From the NCBI RefSeq assembly GCF_024171885.1, contig NZ_JAMTCP010000023.1, forward strand, positions 1 to 64,000: a stretch of DNA of 64,000 bases. Reading direction: 5' to 3'. How positions within the stretch are numbered: the first letter of the stretch is position 1; each line of letters starts with the position of its first letter. The translations under genes and the position numbers were made by a program. The notes under the pieces were generated by a model. It was not told the origin of the DNA. It did not search any database and saw only the letters and a program-made list of their open reading frames with translations. The DNA comes from Streptoalloteichus tenebrarius (lineage in GTDB: Bacteria > Actinomycetota > Actinomycetes > Mycobacteriales > Pseudonocardiaceae). Shown piece by piece: positions 10,467 to 19,201 of the stretch.

Positions 10467-11131
10467 CCCGGACCGCGACCCCGCCGGGCGGCGGCCCCGT
10501 GTGGCGGCCGGGCGACGAGCTGCTCTACCGCCTGCCCCGCCTCGACGACCCGCTCGGCCCGGTCCACCCCGCCCGCGTGATCGCCGACGACGGGCGGGAG
10601 CTGGTGTGCTGGGTCCCCGGCGGCACCGAGGTCGTGGCGATGCGGCTGCCCGGCGGCCGGCAGCAGCGGGACGTGCCGCTCGGCGAGCGGTTCACCTCGC
10701 CCCGCACGGCCGTGCGCTCCCGGTGGTTCGGCGGCGGCACCCTCCGGCTGGTCCTGGAGGAGCACTGGTCGTCGGTGTGGTGGTTCTTCGAGCCGGACGG
10801 CGCGTTCCGCAACTGGTACGTCAACCTGGAGATCCCGCTCGGCCGGGACGCCGCCGGCGTGCTCCGGGTCGACGGTGCCCTCGACGTCGCGGTCTCGGCG
10901 GACGGCCGCTGGGAGTGGAAGGACGAGGACGAGGCCGAGGCGATCGTCGACGCGGGACTGGTGAGCCGGGAGCAGATGGACCGGTTGCGGGCGGAGGGCG
11001 AGCGGATGATCGCGTTGGCCGAGGCTGGGCGGTTCCCGTTCGACGGGACCTGGTGCGACTTCCGCCCCGACCCCGCGTGGCCCGTCCCGAGCCTGCCCGA
11101 AGGGTTGGCCCCCGATGTCGTCGCCAACTGA
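10463..11131 (+). CDS. DUF402 domain protein, paralogue 1
   Basis: The product has 222 residues. The ATG at 10463 overlaps the gcvT stop by 4 bp. It contains the DUF402 beta-barrel core, with [18 protein letters not shown] followed by the acidic WKDEDEAEA, the conserved cluster of Asp/Glu residues that in characterised DUF402 proteins binds a divalent metal in nucleoside-diphosphate/triphosphate phosphatases. An N-terminal barrel begins [13 protein letters not shown]. The C-terminus [19 protein letters not shown] is shared exactly with the next gene. The function here is inferred at family level only. Parts of its DNA are identical to the downstream paralogue (see findings). Confidence 0.9.
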   Translation: MTRTATPPGGGPVWRPGDELLYRLPRLDDPLGPVHPARVIADDGRELVCWVPGGTEVVAMRLPGGRQQRDVPLGERFTSPRTAVRSRWFGGGTLRLVLEEHWSSVWWFFEPDGAFRNWYVNLEIPLGRDAAGVLRVDGALDVAVSADGRWEWKDEDEAEAIVDAGLVSREQMDRLRAEGERMIALAEAGRFPFDGTWCDFRPDPAWPVPSLPEGLAPDVVAN

Positions 11132-11762
11132 GCCCCGCCGCGCCTGGCGGCCGGGCGACGAGCTGCTCTACCGGTTCCGCCGGCCCGACGGCAGCACCGG
11201 GCAGATCCACCCCGCGACCGTGGTCGCCGACGACGACCGGGGCCTGGTCTGCTGGGTGCCGGCGGGCACGGCGATCCTGGGCACCCGGCTGTCCGACGGC
11301 CGCCGCGTCCGTGACCTGCCGCTGGCCGAGCGCTTCGCCGCCCGCCGGGTCCACTTCCGCGACCGGTGGCGGGGCGTGTCCACCCTGCGCCTGGTCCCCG
11401 AGCGGGACTGGTGGTCGGTGTGGTGGTTCTTCGAGCCGGACGGCGCGTTCCGCAACTGGTACGTCAACCTGGAGATCCCGCTCGGCCGCTGGCATGGCGG
11501 GGTGGACCGGATCGACGGCGTGCTGGACCTCGTCGTCACGCCGGACCGCCGCTGGAGCTGGAAGGACGAGGACGAGGCCGCGCAGGCCCTCGCGGTCGGC
11601 CGGCTCACCCCCGAGCAGCTCGACCGGTTGCGGGCGGAGGGCGAGCGGATGATCGCGTTGGCCGAGGCTGGGCGGTTCCCGTTCGACGGAACCTGGTGCG
11701 ACTTCCGTCCCGACCCCGCGTGGCCCGTCCCGAGCCTGCCCGACCTCGCCGAGGCGCGGTGA
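11115..11762 (+). CDS. DUF402 domain protein, paralogue 2
   Basis: The product has 215 residues from ATG 11115, overlapping the end of paralogue 1 by 17 bp. It has the same architecture: [13 protein letters not shown] at the N-terminus, [18 protein letters not shown], the acidic WKDEDEAA cluster, and an identical C-terminal block. The middle segments differ, while two long blocks are nearly identical at DNA level with a constant offset of 643 bp, which indicates a tandem duplication without indels there. The family includes nucleotide phosphatases; the substrate here is unknown. The stop overlaps the next ATG. Confidence 0.9.
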   Translation: MSSPTEPRRAWRPGDELLYRFRRPDGSTGQIHPATVVADDDRGLVCWVPAGTAILGTRLSDGRRVRDLPLAERFAARRVHFRDRWRGVSTLRLVPERDWWSVWWFFEPDGAFRNWYVNLEIPLGRWHGGVDRIDGVLDLVVTPDRRWSWKDEDEAAQALAVGRLTPEQLDRLRAEGERMIALAEAGRFPFDGTWCDFRPDPAWPVPSLPDLAEAR

Positions 11763-12118
11763 TGGACCGCGCCGCGTTCCGGCGGCACGCGCTGTCGCTG
11801 CCCGACGCCGAGGAGGTCGAGACGTGGGGCACCCCCACGTTCCGCGTCCACGGGAAGATCTTCGCGATGGCCGGGACCGACCTGTCCACGGCGAGCGTGA
11901 AGACCGGCCTCGACGAGCAGGCCGCGCTGACCAGCGCCCGACCGGACGTCTACTCGGTCGCCCCCTACGTGGGGCGGTTCGGCTGGGTCGCCGTGGACGT
12001 GCGCGCGGCCGACCCGGGCGAACTGCGGGACCTGCTCACCGAGGCGTGGCGCCGCACCGCCCCGAGACGGCTCGTCGCCGCCTTCGACGCCGAGGCCGCC
12101 CGTCGCGACGCGCTGTGA
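11762..12118 (+). CDS. MmcQ/YjbR family DNA-binding-like protein
   Basis: The product has 118 residues. The ATG at 11762 overlaps the stop of the DUF402 paralogue (TGATG). The sequence fits the small YjbR/MmcQ (CyaY-like fold) family: an N-terminal helix MDRAAFRRHALSLPDAEEVETWGTP in its usual form, the core FRVHGKIFAMAG, and the C-terminal LLTEAWRRTAPRRLV. The biochemical role of this family is unclear. It is the last gene of the coupled gcvT run. Confidence 0.88.
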   Translation: MDRAAFRRHALSLPDAEEVETWGTPTFRVHGKIFAMAGTDLSTASVKTGLDEQAALTSARPDVYSVAPYVGRFGWVAVDVRAADPGELRDLLTEAWRRTAPRRLVAAFDAEAARRDAL

Positions 12119-12219
12119 GCGACGCGCTGTGAGCGATGAGCGGTGCGCGGTGCGCGTGAGCCGGGTGAAACGCCGTGAACGCCGTGAACGCGGCGAGTGG
12201 GGTTGAGCGCGGCGGATGC
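12119..12219 (+). repeat. Short tandem repeats after the YjbR gene
   Basis: The last codons and stop of the YjbR gene are duplicated: GACGCGCTGTGAGC occurs twice in tandem near 12109-12136, followed by AACGCCGTG repeats near 12171-12190. This looks like replication slippage. No function is inferred. Confidence 0.5.
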
Positions 12220-12486
12220 TCAGCGTCGGTGTCGTCGCCGGCACGAGCCGAACGCCCACAGCACGGCGAGTCCAGGCGCGGCCAGCGCGCAGAGGATGGC
12301 CAGGACCAGCAGGACCGGCCCGCCGCCCGCCGAGTCGCCGTCTCCCGGCGTCTTCCCGATCAACCCGAGCACCAGCAACGGCACCGCCGTCCACCCCAGG
12401 ACGGAGACCACGGCCAGCAGGACCCATAAGCTCGCGCGCCCACGGGACCGCTTCGCGGGCGTGGCGCCGTTCTCCTTCTTGATCAT
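12220..12486 (-). CDS. Small two-helix membrane protein
   Basis: The product has 88 residues from ATG 12486 (GGGGGTG about 7 nt upstream). An in-frame ATG at 12510 is an alternative start. A basic N-terminus MIKKENGATPAKRSRGR precedes one hydrophobic helix (SLWVLLAVVSVLGWTAVPLLVLGLIG), a short Gly/Asp loop, a second helix (PVLLVLAILCALAAPGLAVLW) and an Arg-rich tail. It does not resemble a family I know. It is probably an inner-membrane protein with both termini in the cytoplasm. Confidence 0.65.
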   Translation of the reverse strand: MIKKENGATPAKRSRGRASLWVLLAVVSVLGWTAVPLLVLGLIGKTPGDGDSAGGGPVLLVLAILCALAAPGLAVLWAFGSCRRRHRR

Positions 12487-12583
12487 CACGAACACCCCCA
12501 GGGCCGCCATGCTGCCAGCGGTGGGTGACCGAGAAACGGTGTTCGCGAGGGTTCGCGCTCGGGCGCTCCGAGCGCTCCAGGCG

Positions 12584-12883
12584 CTACAGGATCGTGAAGG
12601 CCGTGAGCACGGCCGCGACCACCGCGACACCGACGAGCGCGCGCGTGGACAACTCGGGCGGGAACCAGCGCCCGTGCCGACGCCGCCACCAGAACAACGC
12701 GCCGCCGGCCGCGAGGACGGCCAGCACGACGCCCACCTCGTCCAGCAGGATGTAGCCGTCGAGGAGGAGCAGCCCGACGGTCAACGGCGTCAGCGCGGCC
12801 AGCCCGGCCGCCCGCAGGTCCTGCGAGAGGTCGGTCGGCTGCGGCGTGTTCTCGGGACCGCTCTGGCTACTCACGGCCGGCAT
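12584..12883 (-). CDS. Small membrane protein, unknown function
   Basis: The product has 99 residues from ATG 12883. About 24 hydrophilic residues are followed by hydrophobic segments [37 protein letters not shown] and [18 protein letters not shown], with an RRRHGRW cytoplasmic-type loop between the second and third. That predicts three membrane helices. Family unknown. It is divergent from ilvE, whose promoter lies just outside its start. Confidence 0.65.
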   Translation of the reverse strand: MPAVSSQSGPENTPQPTDLSQDLRAAGLAALTPLTVGLLLLDGYILLDEVGVVLAVLAAGGALFWWRRRHGRWFPPELSTRALVGVAVVAAVLTAFTIL

Positions 12884-12954
12884 CGTAGGACGCGCCGCCG
12901 GCCGTGGGGGCGGGTCGGGGGAGATCGTCGGAAGGCCGACAGGTGGGAACACGA

Positions 12955-12983
12955 CTTTCGGAATCCTGATAGTGGACTACGGT
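12955..12983 (+). promoter_or_regulatory. Predicted leaderless promoter of ilvE
   Basis: A -35-like TTTCGG (12955-12960) and a -10-like TACGGT (12978-12983) are 17 bp apart. The predicted transcription start falls at or next to the ATG at 12990, which has no good ribosome binding site. Confidence 0.5.
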
Positions 12984-12989
12984 GCATCC

Positions 12990-14093
12990 ATGACGACAGC
13001 GTTGCCGTTCTCCCGGACGCCGAACCCGCACCCGGCCTCGCCGGAGCGGCGGGCGGAGGTGCTGGCCCGGCCGGGCTTCGGTCAGCACTTCACCGACCAC
13101 ATGGTCACCATCCGTTGGGACGTCCAGCAGGGCTGGCACGACGCGCGGGTGGAGCCCTACGGCGCCATCGCCCTCGACCCGGCCGCCATGGTGCTGCACT
13201 ACGGCCAGGCGATCTTCGAGGGGCTCAAGGTCTACCGGCAGCCGGACGGCTCCCTGGCCTCGTTCCGCCCCGACGCCAACGCGGACCGCTTCCGGGCCTC
13301 CGCCCACCGCCTCGCCATGCCCGAGCTGCCCAACGAGCTGTTCGTGGACTCGCTGCGGGAGCTGCTCGCCCTCGACGGCGGGTGGGTGCCGGCGGCCGGC
13401 GGCGAGGAGTCGCTGTACGTCCGGCCGTTCATGATCTCGACCGAGGCGGCGCTGGGCGTGCGGCCGGCCAACGAGTACCTGTACGCGCTCATCGCCTCGC
13501 CCGCCGGCGCGTACTTCTCCGGCGGCGTCCGCCCGGTGAGCGTGTGGCTGTCGACCGAGTACGTGCGGGCCTGCCCCGGCGGCACCGGCGCGGCGAAGTT
13601 CGCCGGCAACTACGCGGCGTCCCTGCTGGCGCAGGCGCAGGCGGCCGAGCAGGGCTGCGACCAGGTCGTCTGGCTGGACGCGTGTGAGCGGCGGTTCGTC
13701 GAGGAGATGGGCGGGATGAACCTGTTCTTCGTCCTCGGCAGCGGCTCGGACGCGCGCCTGGTCACCCCGGAGCTGTCCGGCGCGCTGCTGCCCGGCGTCA
13801 CGCGGGACTCCCTGCTCCAGCTCGGGCGGGACCGGGGGATGGCGGTGGAGGAGCGGAAGATCTCCACCGACGAGTGGGAGAAGGGCGTCGCCTCCGGCGA
13901 GATCACCGAGGTCTTCGCGTGCGGCACGGCGGCGGTGATCACGCCGGTCGGCAGGGTCAAGCACGCCCACGGCGAGTTCCTGGTCAACGGGGGCGAGGCC
14001 GGCGAGGTGACGATGGCGCTGCGACGCCAGCTCACCGAGATCCAGCGCGGCGTCGCGCCGGACCCGCACGGTTGGATGACCCGTCTCGCCTGA
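12990..14093 (+). CDS. ilvE: Branched-chain amino acid aminotransferase
   Basis: This PLP enzyme catalyses the last step of Leu/Ile/Val synthesis and the first step of their degradation. The 367-residue fold-type IV protein shows [14 protein letters not shown], the catalytic lysine region [15 protein letters not shown], and [23 protein letters not shown], with [13 protein letters not shown] binding the PLP phosphate. Length matches the actinobacterial IlvE group. The start lies 6 nt after a -10-like hexamer, so the mRNA is probably leaderless. An upstream open extension to 12846 overlaps the divergent membrane gene and is rejected. Rv2210c is the syntenic equivalent. Confidence 0.96.
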   Translation: MTTALPFSRTPNPHPASPERRAEVLARPGFGQHFTDHMVTIRWDVQQGWHDARVEPYGAIALDPAAMVLHYGQAIFEGLKVYRQPDGSLASFRPDANADRFRASAHRLAMPELPNELFVDSLRELLALDGGWVPAAGGEESLYVRPFMISTEAALGVRPANEYLYALIASPAGAYFSGGVRPVSVWLSTEYVRACPGGTGAAKFAGNYAASLLAQAQAAEQGCDQVVWLDACERRFVEEMGGMNLFFVLGSGSDARLVTPELSGALLPGVTRDSLLQLGRDRGMAVEERKISTDEWEKGVASGEITEVFACGTAAVITPVGRVKHAHGEFLVNGGEAGEVTMALRRQLTEIQRGVAPDPHGWMTRLA

Positions 14094-14175
14094 GTCGGCT
14101 GGTCGCCTGAGTCGGCTGGTCGTCGGACTCTGGACAACGGACTCCGGTCGACGGACTCCGGTCGACGGACTCTGG
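14088..14175 (+). repeat. Tandem short repeats after ilvE
   Basis: GCCTGAGTCGGCTGGTCG is repeated twice across the ilvE stop, followed by three or four copies of a 15-bp unit of the form GTCGACGGACTCCG up to about 14175. The repeats appear to derive from the gene end by slippage. Confidence 0.6.
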
Positions 14176-14232
14176 TTGGCTGACGGCTGAGCCGGCTGTC
14201 GGCTTGGGACGCGGTGTGGACGCGGACGCGTC

Positions 14233-14268
14233 AGGCCCCTCTCCTCGCTCTGGGGAGAGGGGCCTTTT
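14233..14268 (+). terminator. Intrinsic terminator of ilvE
   Basis: A 12-bp stem AGGCCCCTCTCC/GGAGAGGGGCCT with a 9-nt loop is followed directly by TTTTGTTGTT, a true T-rich tail that is unusual in this GC-rich sequence. Confidence 0.9.
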
Positions 14269-14308
14269 GTTGTTGCCTGTCAAGGCTTTCGCTCGTGCGG
14301 GGGACGGG

Positions 14309-14420
14309 GTTATCCACAGGTGTGCTGGTTGTCCACAGGTTTGTGTGATCACCTTCGCGGTGGGGTGCGGAGCGGATAGGCTGGAGCAGGGCTCGCCCCC
14401 CAGGGCGGGTGGGGGCTGTC
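14309..14420 (+). repeat. Dispersed DnaA-box/TAGGCT element, copy B
   Basis: TTATCCACA at 14310-14318, TTGTCCACA at 14329-14337 (19 nt start to start), a 37-nt spacer, then TAGGCT at 14377-14382 and the conserved G/C core to 14418. It lies between the convergent genes ilvE and cobS, 190 bp from copy C in the same orientation. Confidence 0.9.
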
Positions 14421-14504
14421 CTCTGGTGAATGTGCTCCCCGGCGCACGGGAGTGGTGAACCGTTTTCTGTGTGGTGTCAACCCTTTCGCCGGTTTGGGCG
14501 ACGT

Positions 14505-14617
14505 GGTTGTCCACAGGGGCCTGAGTTGTCCACAGCGGACCGATGTGACCTTTCGGCGTGGGGTGGTTGTCGGCAGGCTGGAGCGGGGCTCGCCCCCCCA
14601 GGGCGGGTGGGGGCTGC
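14505..14617 (+). repeat. Dispersed DnaA-box/TAGGCT element, copy C
   Basis: TTGTCCACA at 14507-14515 and 14526-14534 (19 nt apart), a 37-nt spacer, then CAGGCT at 14574-14579 in place of TAGGCT. The core has one additional C in its C-run (seven instead of six). That indel would break any reading frame through the core and argues against a coding role. Confidence 0.9.
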
Positions 14618-14652
14618 ACTCTGGTGAGGGGTGTGGTCGGGGGGAGTGGTGG

Positions 14653-15396
14653 TCAGCCCAGACAGGTCGTGACCAGCACGGCCGTGGTCGCGACCTCGCA
14701 GCCCGCCCCCAGGACGTCCCCGGTGATCCCGCCGAAGCGGCGCGTCGCGTGCCAGGTGAGCAGTGTGACCAGTCCGGCCGCCGCCAGCACGGCCAGCGGC
14801 CCCTGCCACGGCCGTTCCGGCACGGCGGCCGTCCCGAGCGCCGCCAACACCAGCCACCACGCCACCGGCACGAGCGTCGGCTGCGAGCCCGCGACCAGCG
14901 CGCCCATGCCCTCGGGCCGCGCCGCCGGCACACCCCGGCGGCAGCACCAGGCGAACGCCGCCCGTCCCGCGGCCACCGCCAGCACCACCGCGGCCCACCG
15001 GCCGTCCTCAGCCAGCGCGGCCAGCGCGCTCGCCTGCGCCCCCAACACCAGGACCAGCGCCACGACCGCGAACGGCCCGGCGCCACCGTCCTTCATCACC
15101 GCGAGCGCCCGCTCGGGCGGCCCGTAGCAGCCCAGCCCGTCCACGACGTCGGCCAGCCCGTCGACGTGCATGCCCCTGGTGAGCAGCACCAGCAGGCCCA
15201 GCACCGCGAACCCGGACACCAGCCCCGGCGCGCCCGCCGCCCGCGCCCCGGCCAGCGCCGCGGCGCCCAGACCCCCCACCAGGGCCCCGACGAGGGGCGC
15301 CAGCGCGATCGCGCGCCGGCAGACGTCCCGGTCGAACCGCCCGGCGGGGACGGGGAGCACGGTGAGCCAGGTCAGCGCCAGCCGCAGTCCGTGCAC
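14653..15396 (-). CDS. cobS: Adenosylcobinamide-GDP ribazoletransferase (cobalamin synthase)
   Basis: This membrane enzyme joins adenosylcobinamide-GDP and alpha-ribazole to give adenosylcobalamin, the last step of nucleotide loop assembly. The 247-residue protein starts at GTG 15396, 11 bp after the cobUT stop, so the two are co-transcribed. It has the family signature LLTRGMHVDGLADVVDGLG and ERALAVMKDGGAGPFAV, which contain the conserved acidic residues, and several membrane helices. A second conserved block GGITGDVLGAGCEVATTAVL lies near the C-terminus. Its substrates are made by the adjacent CobU-CobT fusion. Rv2208 is syntenic. Confidence 0.95.
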   Translation of the reverse strand: MHGLRLALTWLTVLPVPAGRFDRDVCRRAIALAPLVGALVGGLGAAALAGARAAGAPGLVSGFAVLGLLVLLTRGMHVDGLADVVDGLGCYGPPERALAVMKDGGAGPFAVVALVLVLGAQASALAALAEDGRWAAVVLAVAAGRAAFAWCCRRGVPAARPEGMGALVAGSQPTLVPVAWWLVLAALGTAAVPERPWQGPLAVLAAAGLVTLLTWHATRRFGGITGDVLGAGCEVATTAVLVTTCLG

Positions 15397-15407
15397 CGCC
15401 GACCCGC

Positions 15408-17156
15408 TCAGCCCTCGGCGGAGGCGGCCAGCTCGGACGGCCGGTCGCTCACCCCGGCGTCCTCGAACGTGGCCATCTCGGCGAGCACCCGCACGGCCAT
15501 CGAGAGCAGCGGCAGCGCCGCCACCGCCCCGGAGCCCTCGCCCAGCCGCATGTCCATCTCCAGCAGGGGCTTCAGGTCCAGGTGCTCCAACACCATCGCG
15601 TGCGCCGGCTCCACGGAGCGGTGCCCCGCGACCCACCAGTCCCTGGCCCCGGGCGCCAGCTCCTCGGCGATCAGCGCCGCCGCGCCGACCACGACGCCGT
15701 CCAGCACGACCGGCGTGCGGCGCACGGCCGCCTGCGCCAGGAAACCGGCCATCGCGGCGATGTCGGCCCCGGAGGAGGTGCGCAGCAGCGCCACCGGGTC
15801 GTGCACGACCCGGCGGGCCCGTCGCAGCGCGTCGCGGATCGCGGCGCACTTGCGCATCCAGCCCTCGTCGTCGACCCCGGTGCCCCTGCCGATCACCGCG
15901 ACCGGCTCGGCTCCGGTCAGCGCGGCGACCAGCACGGCCGACGGGGTGGTGTTGCCGATGCCCATGTCCCCGGCCACCAGCAGGTCGGCTCCGCCGTCGA
16001 CCTCCTCGTCGGCGATCGCCCTGCCGGCCGCGACCGCGGCCAGCACCTCGGCCTCGGTGAGCGCGTCCTCGCGGTCGATCGAGCCGGAGCCGCGCCGCAC
16101 CTTGTGCGCGCGCACCTCCTCGGGCGTGTCGGCGTCCACGGCGAGGTCCACCACGCGCACGCCGGCGCCCGCCGCGTCGGCCAGCACGTTGACGGCCGCG
16201 CCGCCGGCGAGGAAGTTGGCCACCATCTGGCCGGTGACCTCGCTGGGGTAGGCGGACACCCCGTGCCGGGCCACGCCGTGGTCCCCGGCGAACACGACGA
16301 CCCTCGGCCGGGCCAGCGGGCGCGGCGGGCACAGGCCCTGGCACGCCGCCAGCCACACGCCCAGCTCCTCGATGCGGCCGAGCGAGCCGGTGGGCTTGGT
16401 CAGCCGGCCGTGCCGGGCCAGGGCCGCGGCCCGGACCTCGGCGTCCGGCGGGGCGATCGGGGGGAACGCGACCAGCCCCCGGTCCACCAGGCTCCCCGTC
16501 GTGTCCCGGGCCGGGGCCTCAGCGACCACCGGGGCGGGCCGCGCCGCCTGGCCCGACGTCGCCGCGTCGACCTCGCCGTCGGGCGTCTCGGAAGAAGGCA
16601 TCCCGTACCTCCGTGCTCCACCGCCGCGCAACGTCAGCGGGATTCCCGCGACGAGCAACAGGACCTCGTCGCACTCGTCGGCCAGCGCGGCGTTGAGCGC
16701 GCCGAGCTCGTCCCGGAAGAGCCTGCCAGAGCGGGTCGACGGCACCACGCCGAGCCCGACCTCGGCCGACACCAGCACGACGCGCGCCGGGCAGTCGCGG
16801 ACCGCGCCCACCAGCTCGGCGCACCGCCCGCGCACCCGGTCCAGCCCCGAGCCCTCCCACGCGCCGGCGTCGTCCATCTCGCCGGTCAGCCAGGTCGCGA
16901 CGTCGTCCACGAGGTACGGGCCGTCGCCGGGCGCCGCGGCGCGCAGCAGGGCCGCCACGTCGGCGGTCTCCACCGTCCGCCAGCCCTCGGGCCGGCGGCG
17001 CACATGGTCCTCGACCCGGGCGCGCCACTCGGCGTCGTCGCCGTCCACGCGGGCGGTGGCCACGTAGACCACGGACTCCTCCGCCGCGACCAGGCCCTCG
17101 GCGTGCGCCGACTTGCCGGAGCGTGCGCCACCGAGTACGAGAGTGCGCTGCGCCAC
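15408..17156 (-). CDS. cobUT: CobU-CobT fusion: cobinamide kinase/guanylyltransferase and DMB phosphoribosyltransferase
   Basis: A single 582-codon frame with no internal stop covers two normally separate enzymes. The N-terminal part (residues about 1-175) is CobU: the P-loop GGARSGKS near the start, then [15 protein letters not shown] and [18 protein letters not shown]. It phosphorylates and then guanylylates adenosylcobinamide. An Ala/Pro/Ser/Thr linker of about 40 residues leads into Cob[49 protein letters not shown] and MRLGEGSGA, which contains the catalytic Glu. CobT makes alpha-ribazole phosphate. The GTG start at 17156 has a perfect AAGGAGG ribosome binding site. An internal ATG at the linker could in principle give free CobT as well. 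Confidence 0.92.
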   Translation of the reverse strand: MAQRTLVLGGARSGKSAHAEGLVAAEESVVYVATARVDGDDAEWRARVEDHVRRRPEGWRTVETADVAALLRAAAPGDGPYLVDDVATWLTGEMDDAGAWEGSGLDRVRGRCAELVGAVRDCPARVVLVSAEVGLGVVPSTRSGRLFRDELGALNAALADECDEVLLLVAGIPLTLRGGGARRYGMPSSETPDGEVDAATSGQAARPAPVVAEAPARDTTGSLVDRGLVAFPPIAPPDAEVRAAALARHGRLTKPTGSLGRIEELGVWLAACQGLCPPRPLARPRVVVFAGDHGVARHGVSAYPSEVTGQMVANFLAGGAAVNVLADAAGAGVRVVDLAVDADTPEEVRAHKVRRGSGSIDREDALTEAEVLAAVAAGRAIADEEVDGGADLLVAGDMGIGNTTPSAVLVAALTGAEPVAVIGRGTGVDDEGWMRKCAAIRDALRRARRVVHDPVALLRTSSGADIAAMAGFLAQAAVRRTPVVLDGVVVGAAALIAEELAPGARDWWVAGHRSVEPAHAMVLEHLDLKPLLEMDMRLGEGSGAVAALPLLSMAVRVLAEMATFEDAGVSDRPSELAASAEG

Positions 17157-17240
17157 TCCGACCTCCTTGATCGACCTTCCTGGGTCATCCACCGGCGGGA
17201 CAACGCTACCGTTTGGCCACGCGGTGGAAGGGAGCCCGAG

Positions 17241-17444
17241 GTGGTCTACCGGTGGCGTTACCAGGACTCGGCGGGCGGCGAGGTCATCGGGCCGGACGAG
17301 CGGTTCGACGACCAGGCCTCGGCCGAGCTGTGGCTGGAGGACAACTGGCCGGACCTGCTCGACGGCGGCGTGGAGCAGGTGACGTTGCTGCACAACGACG
17401 CCGAGGTCTACGGGCCGATGAGCCTGAACCCGCCGGGGGAGTAG
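17241..17444 (+). CDS. Conserved small actinobacterial protein
   Basis: The product has 67 residues from GTG 17241 (AAGGGAG 8 nt upstream). It is highly acidic, with [18 protein letters not shown], a helix [21 protein letters not shown] and the ending [10 protein letters not shown] recognise this pattern as a conserved small protein in actinobacterial genomes, often beside cobU. No function is known to me. It is divergent from cobUT and convergent with the aldo/keto reductase gene. Confidence 0.85.
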   Translation: MVYRWRYQDSAGGEVIGPDERFDDQASAELWLEDNWPDLLDGGVEQVTLLHNDAEVYGPMSLNPPGE

Positions 17445-17457
17445 CCCGACGTGCGGA

Positions 17458-17491
17458 GGGGGTGGCCACCGGTGTTCCGGTGACCACCCCC
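17458..17491. terminator. Bidirectional terminator between convergent genes
   Basis: GGGGGTGGCCACCGG and CCGGTGACCACCCCC pair with one mismatch around a 4-nt loop. The hairpin lies 13 bp after the small plus-strand gene and 29 bp after the end of the minus-strand aldo/keto reductase gene. Confidence 0.8.
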
Positions 17492-17520
17492 TCAGTGTGT
17501 TCGCCGCGCGCTCGGAGGCG

Positions 17521-18504
17521 TCAGGGCGAGACGGTGAGCCGCGGGTCGTACTCCACGACGCCGTCCAGCACCTCGTCGATGCGGCGCAGGACCTCCTCGT
17601 CCAGCTTCACGCCGGCGGCCTTGACGTTCTCGGTGACCTGCTCCGGGCGGGACGCGCCGATGATCGCCGAGGCCACGTTCGGGTTCTGGAGCACCCACGC
17701 CACCGCGAGCTGCGCCAGCGACAGGCCGCACTCCTCGGCGATGGGCCGCAGCCGCTGCACGCGGGTGAGGACGTCGTCGGTGAGGAACCGGGAGATGAAG
17801 TTCTTCCCGGACTCGTCGGTGGCCCGCGAGCCGGCCGGCGCCGGCTGGCCCGGCAGGTACTTGCCGGTGAGCACGCCCTGGGCGATCGGCGACCAGACGA
17901 TCTGGCTCATGCCCTCGCGCTCGGAGGCCGGGATCACCTGGGACTCGATGACCCGCCACAGCATCGAGTACTGCGGCTGGTTCGAGACGAACGGGACCTT
18001 CAGCTCGCGGGCGAGCGCCGCGCCGCGGGTGATCTCCTCGGCGGTCCACTCCGAGACGCCGACGTAGAGCACCTTGCCCTGCCGCACCAGGTCGGCGAAG
18101 GCGAGCATCGTCTCCTCCAGCGGCACGGTGCGGTCGAACCGGTGCGCCTGGTAGAGATCGACGTAGTCGGTCTGGAGGCGGCGCAGCGAGGCGTTGCAGG
18201 ACTCCATGATGTGCTTGCGCCCCAGGCCGCGGTCGTTCTCCCCGGGCCCGGTCGGCCAGAAGACCTTGGTGAAGATCTCCAAGCCCTCGCGGCGCTGGCC
18301 ACGCAGGGCCCGGCCGAGCACGGACTCGGCCTTGGTCTGCGCGTAGACGTCGGCGGTGTCGAAGGTCGTGATGCCGGCGTCCAGCGCGGCGTTGACGCAC
18401 GCGGTGGCCTGCTCCTCCTCGACCTGGGAGCCGTGGGTGAGCCAGTTGCCGTAGGAGATCGCGCTGACGGACAGGCCGCTGCGGCCGAGACGACGGAATT
18501 CCAT
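17521..18504 (-). CDS. Aldo/keto reductase (Kv-beta-like AKR)
   Basis: The product is a 327-residue NADPH-dependent oxidoreductase of the (beta/alpha)8 barrel family. Features: [19 protein letters not shown] at the N-terminus, the active-site Asp and Tyr in [21 protein letters not shown], the catalytic Lys in [10 protein letters not shown], the active-site His region [10 protein letters not shown], and NADP binding near [16 protein letters not shown]. The Asn-Gln-Pro-Gln-Tyr motif (NQPQYSML) and [13 protein letters not shown] place it near the potassium channel beta-subunit-like AKR6 group. Physiological substrate unknown. The ATG follows TAGGAT (18516-18511) by 6 nt, suggesting a leaderless transcript. 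Confidence 0.93.
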   Translation of the reverse strand: MEFRRLGRSGLSVSAISYGNWLTHGSQVEEEQATACVNAALDAGITTFDTADVYAQTKAESVLGRALRGQRREGLEIFTKVFWPTGPGENDRGLGRKHIMESCNASLRRLQTDYVDLYQAHRFDRTVPLEETMLAFADLVRQGKVLYVGVSEWTAEEITRGAALARELKVPFVSNQPQYSMLWRVIESQVIPASEREGMSQIVWSPIAQGVLTGKYLPGQPAPAGSRATDESGKNFISRFLTDDVLTRVQRLRPIAEECGLSLAQLAVAWVLQNPNVASAIIGASRPEQVTENVKAAGVKLDEEVLRRIDEVLDGVVEYDPRLTVSP

Positions 18505-18562
18505 GTGGCGATCCTAGGTCCTTAGCTGGGCGAAGGACCTGGGGCCGGTCGGGGGGAGCCGG

Positions 18563-19201
18563 TCAGGGCTGGTCGCCGTAGGTGACCCTCGGACGCGGGA
18601 CCCGCAGCTTGCGAAGCTGGGTCGCCCTGGTGAAGGCGTACCAGCCCAGGGAGAGGCCGCGGTCCGTGGCGTCGGGGAAGCGCTGCCGCACCTTCTTGGT
18701 CACCTGGCGGCCCAGCAGGATGCCCTCGAAGATCATCGCCAGCATCATGAACATCACCACGATGCTCGCGTACTGCTGCACCTGCACCGACGGCACCAGC
18801 AGGGCCACGAAGACCAGCACGGCCATCGGCATGAACAGGCCGACCAGGTTCCGGCGCGAGTCCACCAGGTCGCGGACGTAGGCCCGCACCGGGCCGCGGT
18901 CGCGGGGCAGCAGGTAACGGTCGTCGCCGGCCATCATCCGCTCGCGGCGCTCCGCGGCGGCCTTGCGGCGCTCCTCCTTGTTGCCGCGCATCCGCCGCAT
19001 CGCCTCACGCTGGCTGCGCGGAGGGGGCGGAACAGGGCCGCGGCGCCGGTTCTCGGCCTCCCGGCGCTTCGGCGTCGGACGGCCCTTGCCCGGGGTACGC
19101 CCCTTGGCGTGCTCCTTCGCGTCCTCGTTCGCCGACGCCACCTCGGCACTGCTCTGGGTGGCCTCGGTGTCGTCGGTCTGGCTGCGGCGAAGGAACCTCA
19201 C
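18563..19201 (-). CDS. DUF3043 membrane protein
   Basis: The product has 212 residues from GTG 19201 (VRFLRR at the N-terminus, as usual in the family); a TTG two codons upstream is less likely. A long basic, proline-rich cytoplasmic segment (KGRPTPKRREAENRRRG, then repeated Arg/Glu coiled sequence) leads to DDRYLLPRDRGPVRAYVRDL. Two membrane helices (LVGLFMPMAVLVFVALLV and YASIVVMFMMLAMIFEGILL) and a basic C-terminal tail follow. The family is widespread in actinobacteria (Rv2206 in M. tuberculosis) and its function is unknown. TACTCT lies 7 nt upstream of the GTG, consistent with leaderless expression. Confidence 0.9.
   Translation of the reverse strand: MRFLRRSQTDDTEATQSSAEVASANEDAKEHAKGRTPGKGRPTPKRREAENRRRGPVPPPPRSQREAMRRMRGNKEERRKAAAERRERMMAGDDRYLLPRDRGPVRAYVRDLVDSRRNLVGLFMPMAVLVFVALLVPSVQVQQYASIVVMFMMLAMIFEGILLGRQVTKKVRQRFPDATDRGLSLGWYAFTRATQLRKLRVPRPRVTYGDQP

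Noticed and set aside
14340-14460. A possible small protein containing [13 protein letters not shown] encoded in the dispersed element
   Set aside because: The same peptide appears from several copies, but indels in copies C and D shift the frame, there is no conserved start codon, and the conservation is at the nucleotide level.
17157-17240. A cobalamin riboswitch in front of cobUT
   Set aside because: The gap to the divergent small gene is only 84 bp and no B12-box-like sequence is present.
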